64,000 nucleotides of DNA from Acidovorax sp. sif1233 (GTDB taxonomy: Bacteria > Pseudomonadota > Gammaproteobacteria > Burkholderiales > Burkholderiaceae_C), in assembly GCF_019218755.1 (NCBI RefSeq), contig NZ_JAHUWZ010000009.1, forward strand, positions 1 through 64,000, in the 5' to 3' direction. The position numbers and the translations under genes are program-made. Of the stretch, positions 1 through 8,453 are shown one piece after another (position 1 is the stretch's first letter; each line of letters starts with the position of its first letter). The notes under the pieces are model-generated. The model made no database searches and was not told the origin of the DNA. It saw only the letters and a program-made list of their open reading frames with translations.

Positions 1-1
1 C

Positions 2-109
2 AATTACATCGAGATGTTTTACAACCCTAAGCGACGCCACGGCACTGCCGGAGATACTTCACCGGTAGAGTTCGAAAGACGCCATTTCCAACGGCTTAAA
101 AGTGTCTAG
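2..109 (+). mobile_element. IS3-family transposase, C-terminal end (runs off the left edge)
   Basis: The reading frame is open from the first bases and ends at a TAG. The 35 visible residues contain NPKRRH and SPVEFE, the usual C-terminal end of the DDE integrase-core transposase (OrfB) of IS3-type elements. Such proteins normally exceed 250 residues, so the rest lies to the left and it cannot be said whether the copy is intact. The sequence just after the stop, up to about 127 and ending in TTCA, is a plausible right inverted-repeat end of the element, but the other end is not visible. Confidence 0.8.
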
Positions 110-548
110 GGAATCCGGGGCGATTCAGACAGGGATCGACGGTGTCAGCGAAAACGGTCTCTTTAGAGGGCAGGTGAGGCGGGGTCTCCACTGCGCGCTG
201 TGGGTGGCACTAAAAGGCTGCTGAAATACTGGTTTGTCCATCGGCTGCCAAGAACATCGACCGCTCAAAACGGGCTACAAGCGATTTTTTCGAACCTGGC
301 AAGGGGTGAGGCACCCTCAAAGTTTTCATTTTTCGAGTCCTCCGACAGTATTTCATCAGCCTGCTAAACACCTGTTGTAGCCAGAACGCACTGCTGCGCA
401 TGAGTGAGGCCAGTAGAGCAAGACAACCAGAAATGGGCAACTGAACAGGCTACACAAAGCCTTGTTGGGACGGGATGAGACCACTTGGCCTTCCAGAACA
501 CTATCAGCAGATTTTCTGATTAATGCGTATCCCCAGTTGATTCGTCAT
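110..548. other. Intergenic stretch without a supportable gene
   Basis: This joins the transposase end to the 3' end of the KAP NTPase gene. It holds short open frames on both strands, the longest 76 codons on the minus strand, with no recognisable domain or ribosome binding site. It may be insertion-sequence debris or the remains of an interrupted integrative element. Confidence 0.5.
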
Positions 549-3464
549 TTAGGTTTCCACCACCCAGCTGTCGAGTAACCCGAATACAACCGGCAAGCTA
601 TCTGCATACGTAGCGCTATAGCCATCCATCACAATTGTTCGATCGACATGCTGAAGTTCTTTCTTAATGAGCTCCCTATGTTCAACCCAGAAAGCTATCA
701 GACGAGTTTTTGGAAATATTTTTGTAATTTCCGCCGTGAGTGATTCAACACTCGGATAACCCAAACTTCTATATCTAGAAACTCGAATAGCACGCAAGCA
801 GAAATCACCAAATTCCTGAGCATTTTTTCGATCAATAATCGGACTAAAGCAAAATCCAAGAACATACTCTTGCATTGCAATATTAATGCCACCACAATCC
901 TCAGATCCGGACTCATCATAAACACCACAACCGATTCCAAGACCACCTGTGCGGCTGTTGTTAGTCAACTGATAAATAACGAAGCCTTTGATATCAGAGC
1001 GCGCCTGTTCTAAGTCGAATCCTTCGCCCTTCATTCCAGATTCTTCTTCAAACGCAGCCTCCCCAAAAATATCCTTAGCACTCAACCCATTAACGGCATC
1101 AAAAAAATTAACCGCCTTATCGACATACTCGCTTCGAAAGCGCTTAAATATTTCTTGCGAAATACGACGCATGGAACTGAGAGAGAGCGCCACAACTTCG
1201 CCATCGCCACTAGCATTCGGATCTTCATATCGGAGCAAAGCCGTGAAGATATTATGAGTCTGACCACCGCGATCCATACTGCAGGTCAACCTGAACGACA
1301 TCACATCGTTCCAACCTAAAACGCCGTTTGATGGAGATAACAGTTGATCAATAATCGATTGAGGAAATTTGTCTTTTTTTCCGAAAATTCGCTCAGCTAT
1401 TTCTACTACTTCGGCAACTGCACTCGATCTCGCGCCCTGATCTTCTCCAAAACCGGCCCTATCTAACAGTTGTACTAATGCATATATCAAACGCGATCTG
1501 AGTCCGCGATCATCACTTCTACTGGATGAAAATTTGGGCAAGCATGCAATCAATTTACTAATTGACGCACTGACTGAAGCTTTGTCCAGACGATATGCGT
1601 TGTTAATAAGAATTCGCCAAAATTGATCCTGAGGCATTTCACCGTTTGCGAGAGCGAACTCCTTCATCGACAAAATCTCATCGATGCTCTTACGCCGGTG
1701 TAATACCTCGTCTACAGCCTCTTTATAGAATTTATAAGTCTCAATAGCCAATGGCACCTGGAATCGAACTATGAATTTCAAATATTTTTCCAAATTGCGA
1801 CCTTGTCCATTGAAGCATGCACGCGAACGAGTAACACCTTCATCGAATTGATCGTTTCGAGTGAAAGAAATAGTAGAAACATCGAACAATTGACGCAACA
1901 GAAAAGCGGCAACCGAATCTGAATATTTAATCACCTCCTCAAGCCCTTCTGAATTCTCAATATTGATATTATTATTATTATTACTTGGACGTACAGAAAA
2001 CGATCCGATTCTATTCTCTGTTTCCTCAAGGTAGATCTTTCGAAAGATTTTTGGATAATACAAGTTCAACAGAATTAAATGAATCAGATCGCAAATGTGA
2101 AAATCACTGCCTCCAAGGTTCGCCCGCTCGATCTGCAATAGAAGAGTTAAATTCACAAACCGTTTTACTTTGCGGAGATCACCGAGCAACGGGGCGTAGC
2201 TGGGGGCGTTCTTACCACTAACCATCTTCGCAACTTCCGACATGATCAATGACAACTTGTCTAGTGCGTCGGCCGGAATAGTCTGGAAACGCTCCGAATC
2301 GCGCTTCCAATCGGTTTTCAAGAACCGTTCGATAGCAGAACCATCTACAAAAAGACTCAATTTAACGGTTATAAATTTCTCCAAAAATTCACGCGCGCGT
2401 GCGCCCTCATCTTTACCTGCAATCAGCATCTCTGTGTCATAGCACAAGATGTAAGTCGCACGACTGAGATTGAACGTCCGCCGCACAGTAAACAGAACGT
2501 TATTAACTAATTTTTGGTCAAGCCGATCCAAATCATCGATGATTATTATCAAACGCTTTTTTACCTGCTTAAGGACATTATCAATATCCTCAAGGAGTTC
2601 ATCCATCGTTTCTGTAGATGGTTCAAACGTAAGCTTCAACCCAAAAAAAGATAAATCAGTCTTTCCTTTGACCATCCGCGAGTAGCGAGTCGCCACTGGA
2701 GCAAATTCAGGTGTAAAAACTTTTTGTCGTATGCCGCTACAGAGCTCTCGAACAAATCGTTCCACCAAATCTGGGTCGGAGGCATAGCGCAATGGCTGAA
2801 ACTTTATGACGATGACGGAACGATCTTCGCTCCAGCGCTGTTCTGCCAACTTCAGAAAACTGGTCTTGCCCACCCCCCACGGAGCATCAACACCAAAAAC
2901 AAGTCCGGAATGTGCACCACTAGCAAGAACAGTCTCAGCGAATTGCTGAGCCTGGGGCCCAACCCCCAGGACATCCTCGGCAGAGCCTTCGATCTCAACA
3001 TCGAGAAAAAAAGTGAGCTGTGCCTGGTCATCTCCTGATCGGGAAGCTAGCCCGCGGAGCAGTGATGCGCTCAATAGAACGAGTACTGCACACAGGACTG
3101 CTGGTGCGTATAAATCGTCCGCACCGGCAATTGCCGCGTGAAAACCTGCCAGCATCGGAGCCAATAACTGATTGGATAAAACACCGATCCCGAAAAGTAG
3201 GAATAGATCGATGCGCTGGCTCGCAATGATCCTCTTGGCAGTCGCAGGTACTTGACGAAAGCACGCATACGCCACAAGTATCAGGGCCCCACCGACAGTG
3301 ATCACAATGGAGTTCGCTTGGCAGCTGTAACTGGCGACCACCACACCAAACGCTTCGCTTCCGACGTAGGCAACCCTGAAAATCTCGGCTAATAGGAAGC
3401 CCAAAAGAATAGATTTTGCAAAAACGGAGAACTCAGGCGTTCGGATGGGCAAGCTTTTAGTCAA
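549..3464 (-). CDS. KAP-family membrane P-loop NTPase
   Basis: A 971-residue protein. Residues about 13-150 contain roughly four hydrophobic segments. A P-loop NTPase domain follows, with Walker A APWGVGKTSF at about 193-203 and Walker B RLIIIIDDLDRLD at about 304-316. This combination identifies the KAP (Kidins220/ARMS and PifA) family, membrane-associated NTPases often linked to plasmid or phage exclusion. The long C-terminal half (about 420-971) is not recognisable. Translation starts at TTG at 3464, preceded by AGGAG at 8 bases. The gene is clearly AT-richer than the phage genes, with poly-Asn runs (SNNNNNIN) near residue 500, which suggests transfer. It lies behind the integrase and points the same way. 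Family call is strong; a defence role is an inference. Confidence 0.8.
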   Translation of the reverse strand: MTKSLPIRTPEFSVFAKSILLGFLLAEIFRVAYVGSEAFGVVVASYSCQANSIVITVGGALILVAYACFRQVPATAKRIIASQRIDLFLLFGIGVLSNQLLAPMLAGFHAAIAGADDLYAPAVLCAVLVLLSASLLRGLASRSGDDQAQLTFFLDVEIEGSAEDVLGVGPQAQQFAETVLASGAHSGLVFGVDAPWGVGKTSFLKLAEQRWSEDRSVIVIKFQPLRYASDPDLVERFVRELCSGIRQKVFTPEFAPVATRYSRMVKGKTDLSFFGLKLTFEPSTETMDELLEDIDNVLKQVKKRLIIIIDDLDRLDQKLVNNVLFTVRRTFNLSRATYILCYDTEMLIAGKDEGARAREFLEKFITVKLSLFVDGSAIERFLKTDWKRDSERFQTIPADALDKLSLIMSEVAKMVSGKNAPSYAPLLGDLRKVKRFVNLTLLLQIERANLGGSDFHICDLIHLILLNLYYPKIFRKIYLEETENRIGSFSVRPSNNNNNINIENSEGLEEVIKYSDSVAAFLLRQLFDVSTISFTRNDQFDEGVTRSRACFNGQGRNLEKYLKFIVRFQVPLAIETYKFYKEAVDEVLHRRKSIDEILSMKEFALANGEMPQDQFWRILINNAYRLDKASVSASISKLIACLPKFSSSRSDDRGLRSRLIYALVQLLDRAGFGEDQGARSSAVAEVVEIAERIFGKKDKFPQSIIDQLLSPSNGVLGWNDVMSFRLTCSMDRGGQTHNIFTALLRYEDPNASGDGEVVALSLSSMRRISQEIFKRFRSEYVDKAVNFFDAVNGLSAKDIFGEAAFEEESGMKGEGFDLEQARSDIKGFVIYQLTNNSRTGGLGIGCGVYDESGSEDCGGINIAMQEYVLGFCFSPIIDRKNAQEFGDFCLRAIRVSRYRSLGYPSVESLTAEITKIFPKTRLIAFWVEHRELIKKELQHVDRTIVMDGYSATYADSLPVVFGLLDSWVVET

Positions 3465-3851
3465 AAAATTTACTCCTGAAAGGTTCCAACACGTTACAAC
3501 TGATGGTATCGGCTACAGATGCCGACACCATTCTCCAGCGGTGGGAACCTTCCGCAAAACAGAAAAAGGGAACGATTGCACGCTCCTCGGCAGCGTCAGT
3601 CTGTGCAAACAGTGAATGTGCTATACGAGCTAAGAAATTCGCACGGCGCTTGTGATCTTGAGCAGCGATGGCTTGATCGCTGAACAACTTTTGAGCATCA
3701 CGATGACGGAAGTTGGCTCATCACTCCCGCGCATTTTCGAGACAGGCTGCATGCATAGCCCTTGGCCGACCCGCGATGCATGCTCACCGTCATGCGCCTC
3801 CCTGTCCTGTGCAAACCCGCTTTGCGCGAGAGTCGCAGGATTAGATGACTT
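3465..3851. other. Gap between integrase and KAP gene, no supportable gene
   Basis: About 390 bases hold the KAP ribosome binding site and only short overlapping frames. A 76-codon minus frame ends at 3457, overlapping the KAP start, and could be a coupled leader peptide, but it has no family signature. Confidence 0.4.
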
Positions 3852-5072
3852 CTATGTTGAAACAGCACCTCGCAGTTCATCAAGATAGTCAGCCCATCGC
3901 TGCATCATTCGCGCGCGGTGAGCCATGTACTGCGTACGGTTGTAAGCGCGGCCATTGGCATCTCTTACGGCGTGAGCCAATTGAGCCTCAATCACCAACG
4001 GATCAACATCCAACCGCTCTGCCAGCATCGTGCGAGCCGTCGCGCGAAAGCCGTGCCATGTTTGCACTTCTGGCGTGTAGCCCATGGAAATCAGGGCGGT
4101 GCGTACTGAATTCTCAGAAATAGAGCGTTCATGGTTCCGCTCACCCGGAAACACCAGCTTGCTGCGGCCGGTCAAAACGTGCAGTTCGCCAAGAATAGCC
4201 ACAGCCTGAGTCGGCAGAGGCACGAGGTGTGGCTCCCCGTGCTCTTTACCATCCTTGCCCCGCTTCATGCGAGCGGCAGGGATCGTCCAAAGCGCTGCTT
4301 TAAGATCAATTTCCGCCCAGGCCGCAGCCCGCAGCTCCCCCGGCCGCTGAAACAGCAAGGGCGCAAGCTGCAATGCAGTTCGCACGATTGGCCCGCCCCG
4401 GTAAGCCTGAATAGCGCGCAGCAACGTTCCAAACTGGACAGGATCAGTGATCGCAGCGAAGTGCCGTCCCCTGTAAGGCGAGAGTGCGCCCTTGAGGTCA
4501 CCAGTGATATCCCGCCCCACGCGGCCCGTAGCGACGCCATAGCGCCACACCTGTCGCGCGAGCATGAGCCCACGGTCTGCCGTTTCTATCGCGCCGCGTT
4601 CTTCGATCTTGCGCAAGGCGGCCAGCAACTCCATGGGGGAGATATCGACCATGCGCCGTTCCCCAAGCCAGGGGAACAGATCGCGCTCGAACTGTCGAAG
4701 GGCTCTCGTAGCGTGGCCTTCGCTCCATATGGGAATTTGCTTGGTGTGCCACTCCAGGGCCACCATCTGAAAGGAATCGCCCTCGGGGTTCATTGCCTTG
4801 AGCTTTTCCACCTTGCGAGCCTGAACCGGGTCAACCCCGGTGGCCTTCTGTTGTTTTGCAGCATCCCTCGCCCTGCGAGCAGCCGTAAGGGAAACCATGG
4901 GGTAGCTGCCCAGCGCCAACTGCTTTTCCTTGTTGTTGATCCGGTACTTGAGAAACCAGCGCTTGGAACCGTTCGGGCTTACCTGCAGATAGAGCCCGGC
5001 CGAATCACTGAAACGGGCTTGCTTGCGCTCAGGGGGACAAATTGCGTTGCGGCACTCAAGGTCTGTCAGCAT
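3852..5072 (-). CDS. int: P4-type tyrosine recombinase (integrase)
   Basis: A 406-residue protein with the P4-integrase layout. The N-terminal DUF4102 arm-binding domain (residues 3-95) carries LTDLECRNA, GLYLQV and LALGSYP. A core-binding SAM-like domain spans about 100-190, and the catalytic domain runs from about 200. Catalytic residues are visible: Arg243 (QRPGEL), His340 and Arg343 (HGFR), His367 (LAH) and Tyr377 (AYNR), so it looks active. It starts 254 bases from a tmRNA 3' end and reads away from it, the standard geometry of integrases targeting tRNA/tmRNA genes. No Shine-Dalgarno precedes the ATG; instead a GTACCCCC repeat abuts it, which suggests autoregulation. It probably belongs to the element on its left rather than to the prophage on its right. 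Confidence 0.92.
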   Translation of the reverse strand: MLTDLECRNAICPPERKQARFSDSAGLYLQVSPNGSKRWFLKYRINNKEKQLALGSYPMVSLTAARRARDAAKQQKATGVDPVQARKVEKLKAMNPEGDSFQMVALEWHTKQIPIWSEGHATRALRQFERDLFPWLGERRMVDISPMELLAALRKIEERGAIETADRGLMLARQVWRYGVATGRVGRDITGDLKGALSPYRGRHFAAITDPVQFGTLLRAIQAYRGGPIVRTALQLAPLLFQRPGELRAAAWAEIDLKAALWTIPAARMKRGKDGKEHGEPHLVPLPTQAVAILGELHVLTGRSKLVFPGERNHERSISENSVRTALISMGYTPEVQTWHGFRATARTMLAERLDVDPLVIEAQLAHAVRDANGRAYNRTQYMAHRARMMQRWADYLDELRGAVST

Positions 5073-5212
5073 GGGGGTACAAAACGATGGATAACAGTAA
5101 GCGGTGGGGGTACAGATTCCCCTATGGCGAACCCCCTTCTACAGAGGGAAGTGGGGGTACAAAACACCGATTTCACCAGATTTCTCTGGTTGTACCCCCA
5201 TTTGTACCCCCA
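5071..5212. repeat. Five GGGGGTACARA repeats upstream of the integrase
   Basis: Copies in plus orientation begin near 5073, 5106 and 5153, and two in the opposite orientation lie at 5190-5200 and 5201-5212. All share GGGGGTACA. They fill the space between int and the tmRNA end, and the first overlaps the int start codon. Repeats in this position are typical of arm-type integrase sites or of excisionase/AlpA-type binding sites; which of these applies is not determinable here. Confidence 0.65.
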
Positions 5213-5273
5213 GTTTGCGTTGGCTGGGGATGGACAAGCCTGGACGGCCATGGACGCTAAGTCCTTGATTTAC

Positions 5274-5312
5274 CAAAGAAAAAGGGCGTCCACTGGATTA
5301 GTGTGGACGCCC
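5274..5312 (-). terminator. Rho-independent terminator beyond the tmRNA 3' end
   Basis: On the minus strand a 10-bp perfect stem (GGGCGTCCAC paired with GTGGACGCCC, 9-base loop) is followed by TTTTTCTTT. It lies 14 bases past the tmRNA CCA end, so it looks like an ssrA terminator retained or copied by the integrated element. Confidence 0.75.
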
Positions 5313-5325
5313 TTGGACGGGTGTA

Positions 5326-5357
5326 TGGTGGAGCTGGCGGGAATTGAACCCGCGTCC
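5326..5357 (-). other. ssrA: 3' end of a tmRNA gene (integration core / att site)
   Basis: The minus strand reads GGACGCGGGTTCAATTCCCG then CCAGCTCCACCA, the conserved tmRNA 3' end: a T-arm with 5-bp stem and TTCAATT loop, the 3' acceptor strand CAGCTCC, then A and the encoded CCA. The sequence to its right is not tmRNA (no tag-peptide frame, no conserved 5' end), so only the 3' fragment is present. tmRNA 3' ends are common integration targets. This marks an element boundary, with the intact ssrA expected at the far end of the right-hand prophage. Confidence 0.85.
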
Positions 5358-5738
5358 GCCCCAGTAACCATGCCGCCTGCCGGAGCGTGGTGTGAAATCG
5401 GTGTGATTTACGAGGACTCGCCACACACCATCAGACACTGCAAATTGTGAAGAATTGCAACTGAACAACGCTGGAGTTCGGGGTGAAATCACCTGCATAG
5501 CAGCCCAAAACATCGTAGATCGCCCACCCTACCGCCCAGGCATGGCAGACATCCATCGCCGCGCAACCAACTCATTTCGTGCCCGCTGGCGCCCACGGTG
5601 CAGCGCAACCGCAGAAGCCGGTCCTGACCAGGGCGCCGCACACCGAGAACATGATGTAGCCAGTGCGTCGCCAGCATCGCGGGCAGGAAGACAGGATCTG
5701 GAGTAGGCGTTCCATCACCAATCGCGCGTCATCCGTCG
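5358..5738. other. Prophage left end, no supportable gene
   Basis: About 380 bases between the att core and the first small secreted protein. I see no protein family, RNA gene or clear repeat. Confidence 0.45.
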
Positions 5739-5936
5739 TCAGTCCTTGTGGCCGGCACACTTGCCATTGGCCTTGCGGTAGCCTGGGCCGCCACGCGAGC
5801 CGCAGCCACCTCGACCGCCTCCCCCGGTTGTGTGCGACCTGGAGCCACCACTACGGCGTCCCCGGGCTTGGGCCTCATTGGCGACCAACCCTGCGAGACC
5901 GGCAAGCAGCGCTGCACCGAAGAGACGGCGCTTCAT
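5739..5936 (-). CDS. Small secreted Gly/Arg-rich protein
   Basis: A 65-residue protein with a signal peptide (MKRRLFGAALLAGLAG, cleavage expected after EAQA). The Gly/Arg/Ser-rich mature part ends in GYRKANGKCAGHKD, a tail seen on small secreted proteins of proteobacteria. Its ATG overlaps the stop of the preceding gene by 4 bases (ATGA), so the pair is co-translated. Function unknown; it lies in the accessory end of the prophage and may be a conversion gene. Confidence 0.6.
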   Translation of the reverse strand: MKRRLFGAALLAGLAGLVANEAQARGRRSGGSRSHTTGGGGRGGCGSRGGPGYRKANGKCAGHKD

Positions 5937-6169
5937 TGCTTAGTGCCTTCTTTGCCAGTGTATGGATTCACATTTCCCTTGTGACTCCAATTATTGGACT
6001 TGGTGCTGTCTGGGTTCGTCGCACGATGCGGCGGGACATAGGTGCCGTTCTTGGTTGTGTGCCCTGCAACACTGTGGCTACCGCCAGAACTGTGCCCTCC
6101 GCTTCCTCCCTTTGCTACAGCCAGTGTGCAAGCGGCCAACGCCGCGACCAGGATCAGTGCCTTTTTCAT
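5933..6169 (-). CDS. Small secreted Gly/Ser/His-rich protein
   Basis: A 78-residue protein. The ATG at 6169 is chosen because GGAGG lies 8 bases upstream and the next residues form a signal peptide (MKKALILVAALAACTLAVA). The mature part is hydrophilic, with GGSGGHSSGGSHS followed by NGTYVPPHRATNP, a motif recurring in small exported proteins of Burkholderiales. It is first in a two-gene unit with the following secreted protein. No catalytic motif is visible. Confidence 0.65.
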   Translation of the reverse strand: MKKALILVAALAACTLAVAKGGSGGHSSGGSHSVAGHTTKNGTYVPPHRATNPDSTKSNNWSHKGNVNPYTGKEGTKQ

Positions 6170-6490
6170 ATTGTCATTCCCTCCGCGCAAACAATAGCGC
6201 ACTGAAATGGTGCACAAAGCAAAGCTATCGCACAAGGGAATTTTCGCCAACTTGAGCGCAATGGATTGCGACAGATCAAGAGAGGCCCTTGCCCGTCCTG
6301 CCCCATGCAAACATGGTCTCTTCCCGCTCACCCCACTCAGACGTTACCCCGGCCACATCCACGGGGCCCCAGGGGCGGCCATCGATTCGCAGGAACCGCC
6401 ACCATTCACATGTGCGCTCCGACCAGGATGACGCACATCGTATTCCCAATGCGGCCACGGCATCGGCATCACGGAAATCACCGCGGACGG
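6170..6490. other. Intergenic, no supportable gene
   Basis: About 320 bases upstream of the secreted pair, presumably holding its promoter. Only overlapping short frames without recognisable products are seen. Confidence 0.4.
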
Positions 6491-6760
6491 TCAGCCTTTG
6501 ATCGCACCATGCAGCGACATCAGTCGCTGCGCGATGCCGTCGGGGTCGATTCGCATGTTGCTCATGGGGATAGTGCCCGCGCAAACGTGCTCATACCAGA
6601 CGTGATACCCGGATAGATCCGGCATCGGCTGACCAGCGCACTGGCGGATGGCGGCAGCTATGCCAGGGGCGCCAAATTCGCCCAGCTCCTCACGGCCGTC
6701 AAATACTTGGGCCCGGTAGTTCCCGGGTTCGATCTTGTCGATGCGCAGGGTCAGAATCAT
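6491..6760 (-). CDS. Hypothetical phage accessory protein
   Basis: An 89-residue soluble protein beginning MILTLRIDKIEPGNYRAQVF. It looks like a small alpha/beta domain, but I recognise no family. Its start lies inside the end of the preceding gene (62-base overlap in another frame), so translation is probably coupled. Confidence 0.55.
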   Translation of the reverse strand: MILTLRIDKIEPGNYRAQVFDGREELGEFGAPGIAAAIRQCAGQPMPDLSGYHVWYEHVCAGTIPMSNMRIDPDGIAQRLMSLHGAIKG

Positions 6761-7013
6761 CAGCAGTCACAGGATCAGGAAACGGCACAGCCACGGCGTG
6801 AAATGCGGTCCAGAACCACAGCCCGGTCTTCTTGCGAGGGCTGCTCTTGAGTCGGTAGGAGATCCGCACTTTGCCGAAATCAGAAGTATCTACTACGGCA
6901 GAAAGCTCGGGCGGCTGGCCCTCGCATGCGACAGGCAGCAGCTTTAAACAAGCCGAGATGTCATCTCCCCTGATCTTGACCAAAATCCCTCTGTCCACAC
7001 CGAACTCGATCAT
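6699..7013 (-). CDS. Hypothetical phage accessory protein
   Basis: A 104-residue protein; the ATG at 7013 overlaps the preceding stop (ATGA), which decides the start. The middle is beta-rich (ELSAVVDTSDFGKVRISYRL), with a single aromatic-rich hydrophobic patch (GLWFWTAFHAVAVPF). No family recognised. The C-terminal 20 residues are charged and overlap the next gene. Confidence 0.5.
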   Translation of the reverse strand: MIEFGVDRGILVKIRGDDISACLKLLPVACEGQPPELSAVVDTSDFGKVRISYRLKSSPRKKTGLWFWTAFHAVAVPFPDPVTADDSDPAHRQDRTRELPGPSI

Positions 7014-7315
7014 TTCAGCCTGCTTTCTGGTGGCAGCGCAACGGTGGCCACGCCCAGGGGTTGCCGTGGCGCGATCCAGTGCACCCACAGGCCTTTAAGC
7101 CAGGCCAGCGCGCACACGACGGCCACCACGGCCACACCCCACTGGCCGCTATCCCACACCGCCCAGAACCAGAACGGCTGGCTCATCAGACCGACGATGC
7201 AGGCCCAGCGCTGAAAGCGCAAACTACGGCTCTGCGATAACCAGATCGCAGTCGGGCCCAACAGGGCTATAGCGGTTTGGACGATCTGATCGGACGGCAT
7301 TTCCTGATTGTGCAC
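7010..7315 (-). CDS. Small membrane protein
   Basis: A 101-residue protein with two or three hydrophobic segments: AIALLGPTAIWL, ACIVGLMSQPFWFWAVW and GVAVVAVVCALAWL. The pattern of a Trp-rich second helix after SQPFW recurs in small inner-membrane proteins of proteobacterial phages. The start is GTG at 7315; an ATG five codons later is an alternative. It is first of three overlapping leftward genes. Confidence 0.6.
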   Translation of the reverse strand: MHNQEMPSDQIVQTAIALLGPTAIWLSQSRSLRFQRWACIVGLMSQPFWFWAVWDSGQWGVAVVAVVCALAWLKGLWVHWIAPRQPLGVATVALPPESRLK

Positions 7316-7352
7316 TACTGTTTAAAAACCCAGCTCGATCAAAATCACTCCC

Positions 7353-7571
7353 CTAGAGAATGAACTGGACCGCACGGAGCCACTTTTGCACGCTCCTCTT
7401 GAGCCCGCCGCCTACCTGGGCCTGAACTCTGGCACTCACGTCGCCCGGCACTGGCGCGTGCGTGGACAGTATCTCGTTGGCTCGCTCGTCGGCCCGTGCG
7501 TCACGCTGGCCGCCGCGTGCGGGTGCTGCGTCGCGGGCTCGCTGATTTGCTAACCCGCGCAGGTCGTCCAC
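7353..7571 (-). CDS. Possible small protein (weak)
   Basis: A 72-codon frame with a GTG start and an Arg/Ala-rich composition. Compositional bias of high-GC DNA could produce such a frame by chance, and no ribosome binding site or family is visible. It may also be the broken C-terminal part of a longer gene, as the upstream DNA gives way abruptly to AT-rich sequence. Confidence 0.25.
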   Translation of the reverse strand: MDDLRGLANQRARDAAPARGGQRDARADERANEILSTHAPVPGDVSARVQAQVGGGLKRSVQKWLRAVQFIL

Positions 7572-7772
7572 GGAGTCGCTGCAGGCGCTGCCTCATGGAC
7601 GCAGTCTCGCAAAGAATGTACCGAGTGACGAGACCCGGTCGGAAGGGCATCACCCGTCGCTTCGACGGAAGAAAAAACTTTCCCTCCTGCGGCGATTGCC
7701 CAATAATTTGTCGCAGGAGCGGATACCCGTCTGCCTCCGCCATAACAAATCATAGACTTGGGGGGGAATTAC

Positions 7773-8453
7773 ATGCGATACCTAAAACCATTATCCTATG
7801 CGATTATTGTTTGGACGCTTTTTTTCGCAAACATCGCAGCAGCTCAACCTGCCAACTTCAAACCAAATGGCTGTGGTTCAGGCTGGAATGTTTACTTAGT
7901 CCCTGACTCCATTCCATTGCTTAGCTGCAACTTTGCCAATTCATGCAATGATCACGACGCATGCTATTCAAAATGCATTAATTCAACTGAGGGAGATTGC
8001 GAATACAGAAAATGCAGAAAAGGAGGCGAGCTGTATGGCAATACGATCTGCTTCAGCGAAAATAAGTTCAACATACTAGAGGGAAAAGCAATTAATCGAC
8101 GCCAAGCTTGCGATGATAATTTTTATACATCCATGCGCCAAGCAAACAAAGGAAAATGGGCATGTGAAGCCCTAGCAATTGTTTATCAAAAGGCGGTTAA
8201 GGATTTTGGACTTGATGCATTTATTGGAATGGGAGGTTTTTTAAAGATCACCGCATTGCAACAGCCCGAAAGCGAATACAACAAAGCTATCGCAGATTTT
8301 TTCAAAAAATCTTCGGAGCGAGATTTCCAAGAATTTGTCAAAAATTATGATGCAGGCAAGCCCTCTGTCAACCTTTGCGGAAAACTAAAATTCTCTGAAA
8401 ATGAAGGCCTTACCAACGTAGACTCGGAGGATCAAGATGCATGCAAAAAATAA
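7773..8453 (+). CDS. Secreted phospholipase A2-like protein
   Basis: A 226-residue protein with a signal peptide ending near AAAQ (residues 22-25). Residues 58-65 read CNDHDACY, the PLA2 catalytic His-Asp motif (His61, Asp62). GCGSGW (33-38) sits where the calcium loop lies, and CDDNF at 113-117 matches the second active-site CDxxF. Ten or more cysteines in the first 140 residues fit a disulfide-bonded secreted enzyme. Prokaryotic PLA2s hydrolyse the sn-2 ester of phospholipids. The ATG at 7773 follows GGGGGAA. The gene is AT-rich against its surroundings and overlaps the next gene by 17 bases. Activity is an inference; the C-terminal 80 residues match nothing I know. Confidence 0.7.
   Translation: MRYLKPLSYAIIVWTLFFANIAAAQPANFKPNGCGSGWNVYLVPDSIPLLSCNFANSCNDHDACYSKCINSTEGDCEYRKCRKGGELYGNTICFSENKFNILEGKAINRRQACDDNFYTSMRQANKGKWACEALAIVYQKAVKDFGLDAFIGMGGFLKITALQQPESEYNKAIADFFKKSSERDFQEFVKNYDAGKPSVNLCGKLKFSENEGLTNVDSEDQDACKK

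Noticed and set aside
3457..3687. 76-codon frame overlapping the start of the KAP gene
   Set aside because: The overlap allows coupling, but composition, lack of ribosome binding site and lack of any similarity do not support a gene.
5326..5700. A complete tmRNA gene
   Set aside because: Only the last 32 bases match tmRNA. The tag-peptide frame and the conserved 5' end are absent to the right.
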